A DNA stretch of 64,000 nucleotides from Gloeocapsa sp. PCC 7428 (lineage in GTDB: Bacteria; Cyanobacteriota; Cyanobacteriia; Cyanobacteriales; Chroococcidiopsidaceae), in NCBI RefSeq assembly GCF_000317555.1, contig NC_019745.1, positions 682,001 through 746,000 on the forward strand, in the 5' to 3' direction. The position numbers and the translations under genes are program-made. This document shows positions 1 to 8,141 of this stretch, piece by piece (position 1 is the stretch's first letter; each line of letters opens with the position of its first letter). The notes below the pieces were generated by a model. It worked only from the letters and a program-made list of their open reading frames with translations. It made no database searches and had not been told where the DNA came from.

Positions 1-440
1 GTTTCAGCTTGCGCTAAAAAAGGTTGCAATAAAGCCAACTGTTGCGCATTCAAATGTTCTTGCAACTGATTCTGTAAAAGTTGATATATATTTGTCTCAA
101 TTGCTTGTGTTTGATAAGCTTGTACTATACCAATCAGCCACTCTAAAAGTCTTTGCCGTAGAAATTCTTGGTTATTGAGCACCATCGCCATAGTGCAGTA
201 GCGCAAGACTAATAGCCAACGTTTCAAAGCTTGCTCTAAATCTCGCTGATTCTGCGCAAAAGTTACCAGAAGTTGATCGGCGATTGGTTGAAAGATGGCG
301 ACTTCTTGGTCACGCAGTAACTCATAGGTTTCGAGGCGTACTTGCAGCGATGCAATACAAAGCTTGGCAGTCGTCATTTCTTCTGGATTCAAATAGTGGT
401 CTTCAGCTTCGTAGAGTAGACTTTTAATCTCAGAGTGCAT
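1..440 (-). CDS. Allophycocyanin-like (globin-fold) protein, 3' end cut by window edge
   Basis: The reading frame starts at the ATG at 440-438 and runs open to base 1, giving 146 codons with no stop, so the C terminus lies outside the window. The product is all-helical. Its segments resemble phycobiliprotein subunits: an N-terminal part like the ApcD/ApcF stretch around LRDQE, and WLLVLRYCTMAMV, which resembles the helix of phycobiliproteins that ends in YG(I/V)VAGD. I see no obvious chromophore cysteine in the visible part. It begins 11 bases after the stop of the FF/W/G repeat gene, so the two are probably one leftward transcript with the V4R gene. A distant phycobilisome-like protein of the kind found in the Synechocystis slr0144-slr0152 cluster is the best inference; the family call is from remembered similarity only. 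Confidence 0.55.
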   Translation of the reverse strand, partial: MHSEIKSLLYEAEDHYLNPEEMTTAKLCIASLQVRLETYELLRDQEVAIFQPIADQLLVTFAQNQRDLEQALKRWLLVLRYCTMAMVLNNQEFLRQRLLEWLIGIVQAYQTQAIETNIYQLLQNQLQEHLNAQQLALLQPFLAQAE

Positions 441-451
441 ATTTATTCGAT

Positions 452-952
452 TTAAAATAGTGTCGATAGGTCTGTTAATGTCGTTTTGACAGGTGCTTCA
501 AATGAGTTTGGCGGCAGCAATTTCTTTGGTAAGGAGCCTATTTCTGGATGACCTTCCCAATCAATCAATTTGAAAAACTCACTCACCTGCAAAGTTAAGC
601 TTGAAGATTGATTTATGTCGTGCCAGCTAAATTTTTTATGCGGTTGACCTTGCCAGTGAGTGAAGCTAAAGAATTCTTGTACTGATAGACATTGCCAAGA
701 ATCTAGATGGCAGCCGATCGCGGCTTCTGCTTGCAGCGTGAGTTGCAGAAACTGGTGTTGGTACTGCTCGTTGAAACTCTCTCGCGGTTGACCTTGCCAG
801 TGAGTGAAGCTAAAGAATTCTTGGACTGACAAGCATTGCCAAGCAGTTAATAAAGATTGCTGCTCGTTGAAACTCTCTCGCGGTTGACCTTGCCAGTGAG
901 TGAAGCTAAAGAATTCTTGTACTGATAACAACCAGGAATTCTGACTGCTCAT
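452..952 (-). CDS. Protein with four FF-x4-W-x-G motif repeats, function unknown
   Basis: This 166-residue protein consists largely of four copies of a short motif. Three are identical, LSVQEFFSFTHWQGQP at about residues 9-24, 41-56 and 89-104, and a diverged copy LQVSEFFKLIDWEGHP lies at 121-136. Linkers are rich in Q, N, S and E and look disordered. There is no signal peptide or membrane segment. The start overlaps the stop of the V4R gene (ATGA, 949-952), indicating translational coupling. The repeated aromatic motif suggests a set of linear docking sites for one partner, with the V4R and Apc-like neighbours as obvious candidates. I do not recognise an established domain. Three identical repeats at DNA level point to recent duplication or gene conversion. 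Confidence 0.75.
   Translation of the reverse strand: MSSQNSWLLSVQEFFSFTHWQGQPRESFNEQQSLLTAWQCLSVQEFFSFTHWQGQPRESFNEQYQHQFLQLTLQAEAAIGCHLDSWQCLSVQEFFSFTHWQGQPHKKFSWHDINQSSSLTLQVSEFFKLIDWEGHPEIGSLPKKLLPPNSFEAPVKTTLTDLSTLF
641..919 (-). repeat. Three identical 39-bp coding repeats
   Basis: The same 39 bases (starting cggttgacct and ending aattcttg on the + strand) occur at 641-679, 785-823 and 881-919. The last two copies share further flanking sequence starting at tgctcgttga. Copy starts are 144 and 96 bases apart, both multiples of 48, so the reading frame is kept. The fourth protein repeat is diverged at DNA level. Confidence 0.9.
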
Positions 953-1671
953 CTGAGTCGTTCCCCACTTTGGAGCCGCTTTTCAATATCTCTAGCGGTA
1001 GCACCTTCGTTCTGCCAAAAGGTTGCGGCATCAATACGATCTTGTTTACCCAGTAGAAATTTACAGTAAGTTTCTCCCATTGAGTAACATTGGATTTCAA
1101 TACAGCTTAAAGGTTTTTTCACCAACTCACTAAAGAAACCAGCAAACAAACCAGCATAAAGATGACACACAGGTTTACCGACATCACCTAGCGTACGGGC
1201 TACTGCTGAATCAAAAATATTGATAAACGTAAATCCGTTCTTTTGGTCACTTATGTCTACTTCCCAGTTTCCCCATCCCTGGCTAATAAAAGGCCACCAC
1301 CAAGCCTCTAATAAAAAAGCAGAATTCGTCTCAGTAATTGTCTTTTTGTACTCCTTCTCAAACCACCGTTGGAAAAAATCGGCATCTTTACTACCCCACT
1401 CGTAGCCAATGTTGTACATAACAACCGTCGAAGCACTACCGACTTCTTCTTCTAAGCCTTCGATCAAACCAATAATGAAATCTTCACTAACAAAAATATT
1501 ACGGGACTCATTCCAATCGATAACTGTTCCTGTATCAAGTTGAAAATGGAAAAAATCATCAAAACTATAGTGGTCATGCTTTTTAGGATATTTCTGTTTG
1601 ATAAAATGCTTTACTTTGAATGCAGACTCGTCTTTCTGGTCTATGAATATATTTGTAGAAGTAACAACCAT
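949..1671 (-). CDS. V4R (4-vinyl reductase) domain protein
   Basis: The 240-residue product carries a V4R domain in its C-terminal half, about residues 140-215. The domain is recognisable from the end motif CYSMGETYCKFLLG, which has the C-x4-G-x3-C-x-F pattern of this small-molecule-binding fold. The N-terminal 60 residues are unlike anything I know and contain many charged and aromatic residues. V4R domains occur in bacteriochlorophyll/chlorophyll-related proteins and in signalling proteins, binding small hydrophobic or tetrapyrrole-like ligands. It is first in a leftward cluster followed, with a 4-base overlap, by the FF/W/G repeat protein and then the Apc-like protein. In Synechocystis V4R proteins Slr0144 and Slr0147 sit in a cluster linked to photosystem II; equivalence here is an inference. 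Confidence 0.75.
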   Translation of the reverse strand: MVVTSTNIFIDQKDESAFKVKHFIKQKYPKKHDHYSFDDFFHFQLDTGTVIDWNESRNIFVSEDFIIGLIEGLEEEVGSASTVVMYNIGYEWGSKDADFFQRWFEKEYKKTITETNSAFLLEAWWWPFISQGWGNWEVDISDQKNGFTFINIFDSAVARTLGDVGKPVCHLYAGLFAGFFSELVKKPLSCIEIQCYSMGETYCKFLLGKQDRIDAATFWQNEGATARDIEKRLQSGERLR

Positions 1672-2242
1672 ACTAGGTATCCTTTGATTTAATAATTGCT
1701 AAATCATATTGCTCTTAGCTTTAGGTCTTTTATTCATGAATAGCTTTTTAATCGTTTCTACCTATATATATCCTTGGTTAATGAATTAAAGCATCGATGA
1801 AAATACTATTTTTATTTGTTTACATATTAATAACATTCGCAATCACTTGATTACGCCTTATCAATCATTTGGACGATTTAAGCTTAATATCTCTACAAAT
1901 ATTTCAACACAAATAAACAATTTTATGGGAATTTTATTTTTTTTGAGAAGTTAATCAGTCTTGCTTATTCTATTTTAAAATTAGTTGCACTTTTTCTCAG
2001 TATAATTACTGTTAAAATTGCAAAGATATACTTCTAATAAAGAAAAGACTTTAGTTGATACCAATAGCAAGGTTGAGTGAGAATATGTTGATTGTCAAAA
2101 ATTTGACCTTACGGAAGCATAAGTAAGCGTTATCTAGCAAGATAACTACTAGTATTCAATCAAATCTCTGACCAATCTTTTACTATCAACGAGCAAACTG
2201 TATTTGTGGGTCAAGATGCAGACTTAGCCCAGTAAGCTTTAC
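1672..2242. other. AT-rich intergenic stretch
   Basis: No convincing gene is visible over about 570 bases. It should hold the promoter of the leftward V4R cluster in its left part. I found no tRNA, hairpin terminator or repeat that I could defend. Confidence 0.5.
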
Positions 2243-2335
2243 TTATATACCACCACGCCGTAATTTGTTTTCGCTCCAGACAACATAGGCGATCGCTAAC
2301 CCCATTGCTCCAACAACCAGCAAAAAAGCCAGCAT
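2243..2335 (-). CDS. 30-residue single-pass membrane microprotein, unknown
   Basis: A 31-codon frame starts at the ATG at 2335-2333 and stops with TAA at 2245-2243. The peptide opens MLAFLLVVGAMGLAIAYVVW, one transmembrane helix, followed by a short basic tail SENKLRRGGI. An excellent ribosome binding site (GAGGAGC) lies about 10 bases upstream. Size and layout resemble the small single-helix subunits of photosystems, cytochrome b6f or NDH-1, but the sequence matches none that I remember (PetG, PetL, PetM, PetN, PsaM, PsbX and Psb30 were compared from memory). It lies about 100 bases downstream of the RidA-like gene on the same strand and could be co-transcribed with it or have its own promoter. 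Confidence 0.65.
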   Translation of the reverse strand: MLAFLLVVGAMGLAIAYVVWSENKLRRGGI

Positions 2336-2436
2336 ATTTTCGATAGCTCCTCAAAGGTTATCTGTGTTGCGCTCAGCTATAGCTTAGCTTATTGATTAAC
2401 TCCGCCGTAGTTTTCTAAATTACAACGACAAGCTTT

Positions 2437-2832
2437 TTAACGATCGACATCACAAACAGCTTCGACTTCGACTTCGACTAGCATCGCTGGATCGACAAGT
2501 GCTTGAATTTCCACCATCGTGTTTGCAGGGGGATGTTCGCCAAAAGATTCTTGATGTGCTTGCGCAAACTCAGCCCAGCGTTTCATATCAGTGACATACA
2601 CGCGAGTACGGACAACATCTGGCAAGTCTGCGCCTAAATTTTGTAAAGCTTTCTGAATGATTGCTAAACAGCGCTTGGTTTGTGCATATGCATCATTGGG
2701 TGCAAAAACGCCGCCTTGCTCATCGACAGGCGCTGTACCGGATACATAAATATGATTTCCAACGCGGATAGCGCGACAGTAACCAGCTTTTGTTTCCCAC
2801 GCAGTTCCTGAAAATGTTCTTTGTCGTTGCAT
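2437..2832 (-). CDS. RidA/YjgF-family protein lacking the conserved arginine
   Basis: The 131-residue product has the full-length YjgF/YER057c/UK114 fold pattern: VGNHIYVSGTAPVD near the N terminus, VVRTRVYVTDM in the middle, and the C-terminal signature region. Classical RidA enzymes hydrolyse reactive enamines/imines made by PLP enzymes, using an arginine in the signature PAR (Arg105 in E. coli). Here the corresponding segment reads PPANTMVEI, with asparagine in place of that arginine. This suggests one of the Rid subfamilies that lack imine deaminase activity, or another ligand. It is divergent from the fibrillin gene across about 105 bases, which contain a HIP1-like octamer and a short inverted repeat (atcctc at 2857-2862 with gaggat at 2874-2879). 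Confidence 0.85.
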   Translation of the reverse strand: MQRQRTFSGTAWETKAGYCRAIRVGNHIYVSGTAPVDEQGGVFAPNDAYAQTKRCLAIIQKALQNLGADLPDVVRTRVYVTDMKRWAEFAQAHQESFGEHPPANTMVEIQALVDPAMLVEVEVEAVCDVDR

Positions 2833-2937
2833 ACTTATCTCTATGCGATCGCTAACATCCTCTAAATTAGTTGGAGGATATTATTTAAGCATTATAAAGC
2901 TCGATGGAGCGCGGAAGACAACGATAAGGAGTAACAA

Positions 2938-3528
2938 ATGACCGCAATAGCATCTACTGATTTACCTAATTTTATGACGACTTTAACGGCTGCCGTGAAG
3001 AACAAGAAAAGCGATCGCCCCTCTGCTTCAGCAGTTGTTTTGGCGCTGTTGCAAGCAGAGAAAGCAGCTAAACAGCAGCGCATTGCCTATCCTTTAGAAT
3101 CATTATTAGGCACTTGGCAACTTTACTTTACTGCTCCGCGTAAAGCACACTTTCAAAATGGTAAAGCTTTAGGTAAAGGCTTGTATGTCCCTCAAAAAAT
3201 TGCGCCTGCACAAATTTCATTTTTTAATCAAGACCAATTATCTATTAACAATCAAATTCAGTTGGGTTTCCTACTGTTTAAACTAATAGGTTCTGCTAAG
3301 TATCTTGGCAAGAAAAACTTGCTAGCGTTTGATTTTACACAGATGCAAATATCCTTGTTTGGTCGAATTATTTATAATGGTAAGTTTCGTACTAAATCTC
3401 ACAGCATCAATTTTGCTGAACAGCCGATTGCCAAACTTCCTTTTTTCGCTTTTTTCTTAGTTACTGAAGATTTTATTGCTGCGCGTGGTCGTGGCGGTGG
3501 AATAGCAATTTGGGTCAAAAATCAGTGA
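2938..3528 (+). CDS. PAP/fibrillin-family lipid-associated protein
   Basis: The 196-residue protein matches the plastid lipid-associated/fibrillin family. After a helical N terminus it has LLGTWQLYFTAPRKAH and GKGLYVPQKIAPAQISF, and it ends with the characteristic RGRGGGIAIWVK. Fibrillins are lipocalin-like beta-barrel proteins that bind lipophilic molecules at thylakoids and plastoglobules in cyanobacteria and plants. Strong support for the ATG at 2938 comes from the preceding AAGGAG. The gene converges on the Uma2-type gene with only three bases between the stops. No signal peptide or membrane segment is visible. The family call is secure; the ligand is not known. Confidence 0.85.
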   Translation: MTAIASTDLPNFMTTLTAAVKNKKSDRPSASAVVLALLQAEKAAKQQRIAYPLESLLGTWQLYFTAPRKAHFQNGKALGKGLYVPQKIAPAQISFFNQDQLSINNQIQLGFLLFKLIGSAKYLGKKNLLAFDFTQMQISLFGRIIYNGKFRTKSHSINFAEQPIAKLPFFAFFLVTEDFIAARGRGGGIAIWVKNQ

Positions 3529-3531
3529 GTT

Positions 3532-4104
3532 TTAATTAGGAAAAATTTTAGATAAATCGAGTGCTAAATCTGAAAAATGAGGTAAAGTTACAGAATCACT
3601 TGGTAAGAAAATGAGTTTTTGACGATAGCCAAATTTATTTTGTAAATCGTGATAAGGTTCACTGTAGCATTCTAAATAGTTAGCTGGTAAGTTAAAAATC
3701 CAGTAATTAGATATATTGGCTTGTGCGTATAATGGCAACTTAACTTCTTGGTCGTAACTCAAAGAAGAATCGGATATTTCAATCAGCAGTAGTACATCAT
3801 CCGGAGTAGGATGAGCAGATAAGTAATCATCAGCGCGACTACGTACAATTGTTAAATCCGGTTCAGGTTCGCTATCTCTAAGCAATGTAATAGGTTCTTG
3901 TCCTCGTAAAATGGCACTGTCTCCTACTAGCTTGAACAACTCTCGATATAAGCGAGTGCTACAAACAGAGTGAGATGTACCTTTAGCCGACATTTGAAAA
4001 ATTTCTCCTCGAATAAGTTCAACTCGGTTATCTTGAAAAAAACCAAGTTCTGCAAGGCGGTGATATTCTTCTTGTGTAAAGCGTTTAGCCGTAGTCGTAC
4101 TCAT
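3532..4104 (-). CDS. Uma2-family (DUF820) PD-(D/E)XK nuclease-like protein
   Basis: This 190-residue protein shows the Uma2 pattern: an N-terminal FTQEEYHRLAELGFF, then VELIRGEI, the metal-ligand region EPEPDLTIV, then LLLIEISDSSLSYDQEVKLPLYA with the conserved E, D and K. These are the putative PD-(D/E)XK catalytic residues. Uma2 genes are highly multiplied in cyanobacterial genomes; their activity and targets are largely undefined. It stands alone here, convergent with the fibrillin gene, so context gives no further clue. Length is typical and all motif residues are present, so it is probably intact. Confidence 0.85.
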   Translation of the reverse strand: MSTTTAKRFTQEEYHRLAELGFFQDNRVELIRGEIFQMSAKGTSHSVCSTRLYRELFKLVGDSAILRGQEPITLLRDSEPEPDLTIVRSRADDYLSAHPTPDDVLLLIEISDSSLSYDQEVKLPLYAQANISNYWIFNLPANYLECYSEPYHDLQNKFGYRQKLIFLPSDSVTLPHFSDLALDLSKIFPN

Positions 4105-4174
4105 AAAATCTCAAAAGCGCGATCGCAGGTACATTCAAATCGTAACTTGCAGCACTAACAAACTACACTACATA

Positions 4175-4810
4175 TTAATGCATTTTTGTCAATACAATTG
4201 GAGCAGCAACTTTTAATTGCATCTGTGTTGCCGAAATGGCTAACCAAGGTTGACCTGTGATTAAATTAGCGAAAGGACTAGTGGTAGGTACAGTTAATTG
4301 CGCGTTGGCTAACCCAAATTGTGCTTCTACCTCAAATGCAAAGCTTAGTAAATCAGAGTTTTTGCTACTAAAACTAGAAGCACCCAAGCGCGGTTTCAAG
4401 CCAAGACTAAATAAAGAATTGTAGTTCAAAGTACATAAAGTGCTATTACTGTGTTGCACGCTGACACTATTTTCTCCCCAGCTAAAATCTGCAAATTCTT
4501 TTGGTAATCCCCAGATTTCGCGCCCGCCAGCGACAGAATTAGGATTATCGACATAAATATGCGAAACCCAGCCGCCAATTTTCCCTGAGTGAGTAACAGC
4601 AGCAGCAACGACGATTAATTCGCTGTACTCCAGTACCGAACCAGAACCATAATGGGATAAATACACACCACCGACTGTCTTACCAGGAAGCACAGAGATG
4701 ATATCAAGTTCTTGGGGAATCAAAGAACGCACGCGGTCAATCTCTATAAGATGCAGTGTTGCAACTGCGTAGCCTTGAAGTGTCCAGGGTGCTTGAGGAT
4801 AGAGTGTCAT
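4175..4810 (-). CDS. Acetoacetate decarboxylase-like (ADC superfamily) protein
   Basis: The 211-residue protein has the ADC-superfamily core: an N-terminal substrate-cavity region, then YSELIVVAAAV and GGREIWGLPKEFADF. The lysine in the last motif is at the position of the Schiff-base lysine of acetoacetate decarboxylase. Cyanobacteria rarely make acetone, and many superfamily members act as other Schiff-base enzymes, so the substrate is open. It lies downstream of dnaK on the same strand but is separated from it by a terminator, so it is probably transcribed separately. A heptamer repeat (ATTACCT) occupies its upstream region. Confidence 0.75.
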   Translation of the reverse strand: MTLYPQAPWTLQGYAVATLHLIEIDRVRSLIPQELDIISVLPGKTVGGVYLSHYGSGSVLEYSELIVVAAAVTHSGKIGGWVSHIYVDNPNSVAGGREIWGLPKEFADFSWGENSVSVQHSNSTLCTLNYNSLFSLGLKPRLGASSFSSKNSDLLSFAFEVEAQFGLANAQLTVPTTSPFANLITGQPWLAISATQMQLKVAAPIVLTKMH

Positions 4811-4828
4811 GTTTGATATTCTTTAACA

Positions 4829-4855
4829 ATTACCTATTACCTATTACCTATTACC
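4829..4855. repeat. Heptanucleotide tandem repeat (ATTACCT)n
   Basis: About four head-to-tail copies of ATTACCT, the last imperfect, lie between the ADC-like gene start and the dnaK terminator. This is the short tandemly repeated (STRR) type of sequence known in cyanobacteria. Confidence 0.85.
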
Positions 4856-4862
4856 CAAATAT

Positions 4863-4897
4863 AAAAAAAATCCCCACTCAGGAGAATTCTGAGTGGA
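4863..4897 (-). terminator. Rho-independent terminator of dnaK
   Basis: CCACTCAG at 4874-4881 pairs with CTGAGTGG at 4889-4896 (8-bp stem, 7-base loop). On the minus strand the stem is followed by a run of eight T. It sits just after the dnaK stop codon. Confidence 0.9.
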
Positions 4898-4917
4898 GAC
4901 TTAGTTATTGATTTCAA

Positions 4918-6831
4918 CTATTTGGTTTCGGTGAAATCTGCATCAATAACATCATCACCGCCAGATGTAGCACCTGCATCGCTACCATCTGGAGTAGGAC
5001 CGCCACCAGCCGCAGCACCAGGACCACCTTGTTGTTGATACAGGTTAGTACCAATGCTGTAGAGTGTTTGTTGTAACTCTGGCATCAAAGTCTTAATGCG
5101 ATCGTCATCTTCCTTAGATACAGCTTCGCGTAAGTCTTTGACTAAACCTTCTACCTTGGTTCTATCGCTAGCAGGGACTTTATCACCTAAATCTTGCAGT
5201 TGCTTCTCAGCTTGATAAGCTAAAGAATCGGCTTGGTTCTTGCGATCGACTTTTTCGCGACGCTCTTTGTCAGCAGCAGCGTTTCTCTCAGCTTCAGATA
5301 CCATGCGCTCAACTTCAGTCTTGTCTAGAGTTGAAGCACCTGTAATGCTGATTGATTGCTCTTTACCACTACCTTTATCTTTCGCAGTGACATTGAGAAT
5401 ACCGTTAGCGTCGATATCAAAAGTCACCTCGATTTGCGGAACGCCACGCGGTGCGGGAGGAATACCGTCTAAGCGGAATGTCCCTAAGCTCTTGTTATCG
5501 CTCGACATTTCGCGCTCACCTTGTAGAACGTGGATTTCTACGTTGGTTTGCCCGTCAACTGCTGTTGAGAAGACTTCAGACTTCTTAGTAGGAATTGTGG
5601 TGTTGCGTGGAATAATTCGAGTCATGACACCACCCAGGGTTTCTACACCCAAGGATAGCGGTGTGACATCGAGTAATAAAATACCTGTGACATCACCAGC
5701 AAGAACACCAGCTTGAATTGCTGCACCAACTGCGACAACTTCATCAGGGTTAACAGTTTGGTTGGGGTCTCTACCCAATAACCGCTTAACGAGTTCTTGG
5801 ACTGCGGGAATCCGTGTCGAACCACCAACTAGCACAACTTCGTTGATCGCGCTCTTGTCGATTTTGGCATCACGTAACGCATTTTCTACAGGAATGCGAC
5901 AACGGTCAATTAAGTCAGAACAGAGTTCTTCAAACTTAGCGCGGGTAAGCGTTGTGTCGAGGTGCTTAGGACCATCCTGAGTAGCGGTAATAAATGGCAG
6001 GTTGATTTCCGCTTGGGTAACGCTCGAAAGCTCGATTTTGGCTTTTTCTGCTGCTTCAGTTAAGCGTTGTAGCGCTTGTCTATCCTTACGCAGATCAATA
6101 CCTTCGCTCTTGCGGAATTCTTCTGCTAAGTAATCAACAATTTTCTTATCGAAGTCGTCACCACCCAGGTGGGTATCACCCGATGTTGCCATGACTTCAA
6201 ATACGCCGTCGCCAACTTCGAGGATGGATACGTCGAAGGTACCACCACCAAGGTCAAATACAAGAATTGTTTCATTACTCTTCTTGTCAAAACCGTAGGC
6301 GAGGGAAGCGGCGGTCGGTTCGTTGATAATCCGTAAAACTTCAATACCAGCAATTCGCCCAGCATCTTTTGTCGCCTGACGCTGCGAGTCGTTGAAGTAA
6401 GCAGGAACAGTAATAACTGCTTGAGTGACAGTTTCACCTAAATATTTGCTGGCGTCTTCGACTAACTTACGCAATACTTGCGCAGAGATTTCTTCTGGGG
6501 CAAACTGCTTACCAGCCCCAGGGCAATCGAGCTTGACGTTGCCACTGCTATCGCGCAACACTTTGTAAGCTACTTCGGTAGCTTCGTTTGTCACCTCGTC
6601 GTATCTACGTCCGATGAAGCGCTTTACAGAATAAAACGTGTTTTCGGGGTTCATTACTGCTTGGCGCTTAGCAATTTGACCTACCAAGCGATCGCCATTC
6701 TTCGCAAAGGCAACGACGGATGGCGTTGTCCGAAAACCTTCTGCGTTAGCAATAACGGTGGGTTTACCACCTTCCATCACTGCGACACAGGAGTTAGTCG
6801 TACCTAAGTCAATTCCAACTACTTTTGCCAT
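4918..6831 (-). CDS. dnaK: Chaperone DnaK (Hsp70), DnaK2-like
   Basis: The 637-residue Hsp70 is complete. It has the ATPase domain with [14 protein letters not shown], the phosphate loop [15 protein letters not shown], the Hsp70 signatures and the interdomain linker [12 protein letters not shown] substrate-binding domain, helical lid and Gly-rich tail follow, and the protein ends [11 protein letters not shown]. That acidic C-terminal tail fits the major, essential-type cyanobacterial DnaK2. It refolds and holds client proteins with DnaJ and GrpE in the cytosol, though neither co-chaperone gene is adjacent. No CIRCE element is visible upstream. The coding region contains long open frames on the opposite strand, an effect of its codon use. 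Confidence 0.97.
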   Translation of the reverse strand: MAKVVGIDLGTTNSCVAVMEGGKPTVIANAEGFRTTPSVVAFAKNGDRLVGQIAKRQAVMNPENTFYSVKRFIGRRYDEVTNEATEVAYKVLRDSSGNVKLDCPGAGKQFAPEEISAQVLRKLVEDASKYLGETVTQAVITVPAYFNDSQRQATKDAGRIAGIEVLRIINEPTAASLAYGFDKKSNETILVFDLGGGTFDVSILEVGDGVFEVMATSGDTHLGGDDFDKKIVDYLAEEFRKSEGIDLRKDRQALQRLTEAAEKAKIELSSVTQAEINLPFITATQDGPKHLDTTLTRAKFEELCSDLIDRCRIPVENALRDAKIDKSAINEVVLVGGSTRIPAVQELVKRLLGRDPNQTVNPDEVVAVGAAIQAGVLAGDVTGILLLDVTPLSLGVETLGGVMTRIIPRNTTIPTKKSEVFSTAVDGQTNVEIHVLQGEREMSSDNKSLGTFRLDGIPPAPRGVPQIEVTFDIDANGILNVTAKDKGSGKEQSISITGASTLDKTEVERMVSEAERNAAADKERREKVDRKNQADSLAYQAEKQLQDLGDKVPASDRTKVEGLVKDLREAVSKEDDDRIKTLMPELQQTLYSIGTNLYQQQGGPGAAAGGGPTPDGSDAGATSGGDDVIDADFTETK

Positions 6832-7164
6832 TGGGAATCTTGGCTCCGTATAACTACTAAAATGAGAACAAAACTAGATGAACAACTAATTTCTAATCAG
6901 CAGCCCTTTCCAGTTTCAATACTGATGAATTTATGTACTGATCTATATACTGAGCGTGGCTTGCTACTCTATGAAGGAGGGTTTTCCGAACATATCCAGG
7001 ACGGTTAAGCTAGAGTTTGTTCATCAACCTCCATGTTTTTGACTGCTGACTGCACTGTGTCTAATGTACGTAAATCAGTACCCTGAAGAATTGGGGCGAA
7101 CCGTAATTCAGTAGTTGTGTTTGCCGTCAATAATGGAGAGAATGCGAGTGAGGGGCGATCTGTA
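6832..7164. other. Intergenic stretch upstream of dnaK
   Basis: About 330 bases between dnaK and the GNAT gene, both leftward. It should contain the dnaK promoter. A purine-rich GAAGGAGGG at about 6973-6981 on the + strand has no start codon behind it that opens a credible frame. No CIRCE-like inverted repeat or tRNA is seen. Confidence 0.4.
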
Positions 7165-7713
7165 TTATGAATTCTGATTGTGATTTTGCTGCCACTGCTC
7201 TGTAGTGAGACGATACAGCACATGAGGTAGATTGGCATGAATGATGTTGCATTCGTATTGAAATCCGACTTTTGCCATCACGCGTTGCGATGCTTGGTTG
7301 GTTGTCAGCGTCATGCAAACGACTTGCGCTATCTCAAGATTCTCAAAACCGACTTTTAGCATTGCCTTTGCCATTCCGGTTGCCAATCCTTTGCCCCAGT
7401 AAGCTGGCATAAGTGCATAAGCGAGTTCGATCTCATCGTTACCATCTACATAAATATTACGTAACCCACCACGACCAACAAATTCACCGTTGGTTTTGTC
7501 GCGAAATATCCACAGCCCATATCCATAGCGTTGCCAATGCTCTAAATTTCTGTGGAGATACTGCTTTGTTTGCGCGTCGGAACGAATACCATTAAGCGTT
7601 GTCATGACGTTTGGATCTTGATGCATCTGGCATAAGATAGAGAAATCTTCTGCGCATAAGCGAGATGCCGTTAGGCGATCGCTACTAAATTTTTCGCATT
7701 GATCAACTTGCAT
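7165..7713 (-). CDS. GNAT acetyltransferase, RimJ/RimL-like
   Basis: The 182-residue protein shows the RimJ/RimL-type GNAT layout: an N-terminal TASRLCAEDF, VGRGGLRNI in the core sheet, the acetyl-CoA-binding region LMPAYWGKGLATGMAKAML, and a late TNQASQRVMAKVGF. Such enzymes acetylate amino groups of ribosomal proteins, antibiotics or small amines; the substrate cannot be told from sequence. It is a single gene with AT-rich flanks on both sides. Its ATG is at 7713-7711, and length is normal for the family. Confidence 0.85.
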   Translation of the reverse strand: MQVDQCEKFSSDRLTASRLCAEDFSILCQMHQDPNVMTTLNGIRSDAQTKQYLHRNLEHWQRYGYGLWIFRDKTNGEFVGRGGLRNIYVDGNDEIELAYALMPAYWGKGLATGMAKAMLKVGFENLEIAQVVCMTLTTNQASQRVMAKVGFQYECNIIHANLPHVLYRLTTEQWQQNHNQNS

Positions 7714-8141
7714 AAATAAATACTATTGAGGTGCTATCAGAAGTGAAAGTGGTACTTTGAATAGCCGAATCTTTCTTCAAGAACTTATTGCGAGTCTGTG
7801 CTATCTTTCTAAATTTTGGTGTACGTGAGCTTCAGGTGCAAGAAAGGATAAGTAAATAGAAATTATTATTAACTGTTATTAGTCATCGATTGAGGTTCTC
7901 AATAGAATAGTTTTAAAAAAGTGAAAATTAGTAAATTTATTCAATTATGAGGATTTCATCCAGCATTTATTTTACATAAATTGAACTTATTTTTTACTCA
8001 GTATTTATCTTAAGTAATCCTCAAAATAAGTCATTATATCTTCTAAGATTTAATAGAGCTATTTTTACTCTTAAAATGCCACCATTTATCTAAAATCGGT
8101 GTTGCTGGCTTCACTTATTTACTCATTGCACTTGCTGCTGT
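7714..8141. other. AT-rich intergenic stretch
   Basis: About 430 bases, strongly AT-rich, with divergent genes on either side, so it should hold two promoters. A startless frame just before 8142 could encode a hydrophobic tail ending GFTYLLIALAAV, but no initiation codon precedes it. I see no RNA gene or repeat. Confidence 0.4.

Noticed and set aside
641-919. Repeats as CRISPR or intergenic element
   Set aside because: Only three copies at unequal spacing, and all lie in a single open reading frame.
1672-2242. tRNA or small RNA in the AT-rich gap
   Set aside because: No cloverleaf, GTTCRANNC box or terminator hairpin was found by eye.
5240-5716. Long open frame on the + strand inside dnaK
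   Set aside because: It lies entirely inside the clear dnaK gene and has no resemblance to a protein family; long antisense frames are a codon-use effect.
7005-7238. Leftward frame downstream of the GNAT gene
   Set aside because: It overlaps the GNAT 3' end in another frame and looks random.
8040-8141. A short hydrophobic frame ending GFTYLLIALAAV just before the cytochrome b gene
   Set aside because: No start codon precedes it in frame before a stop.
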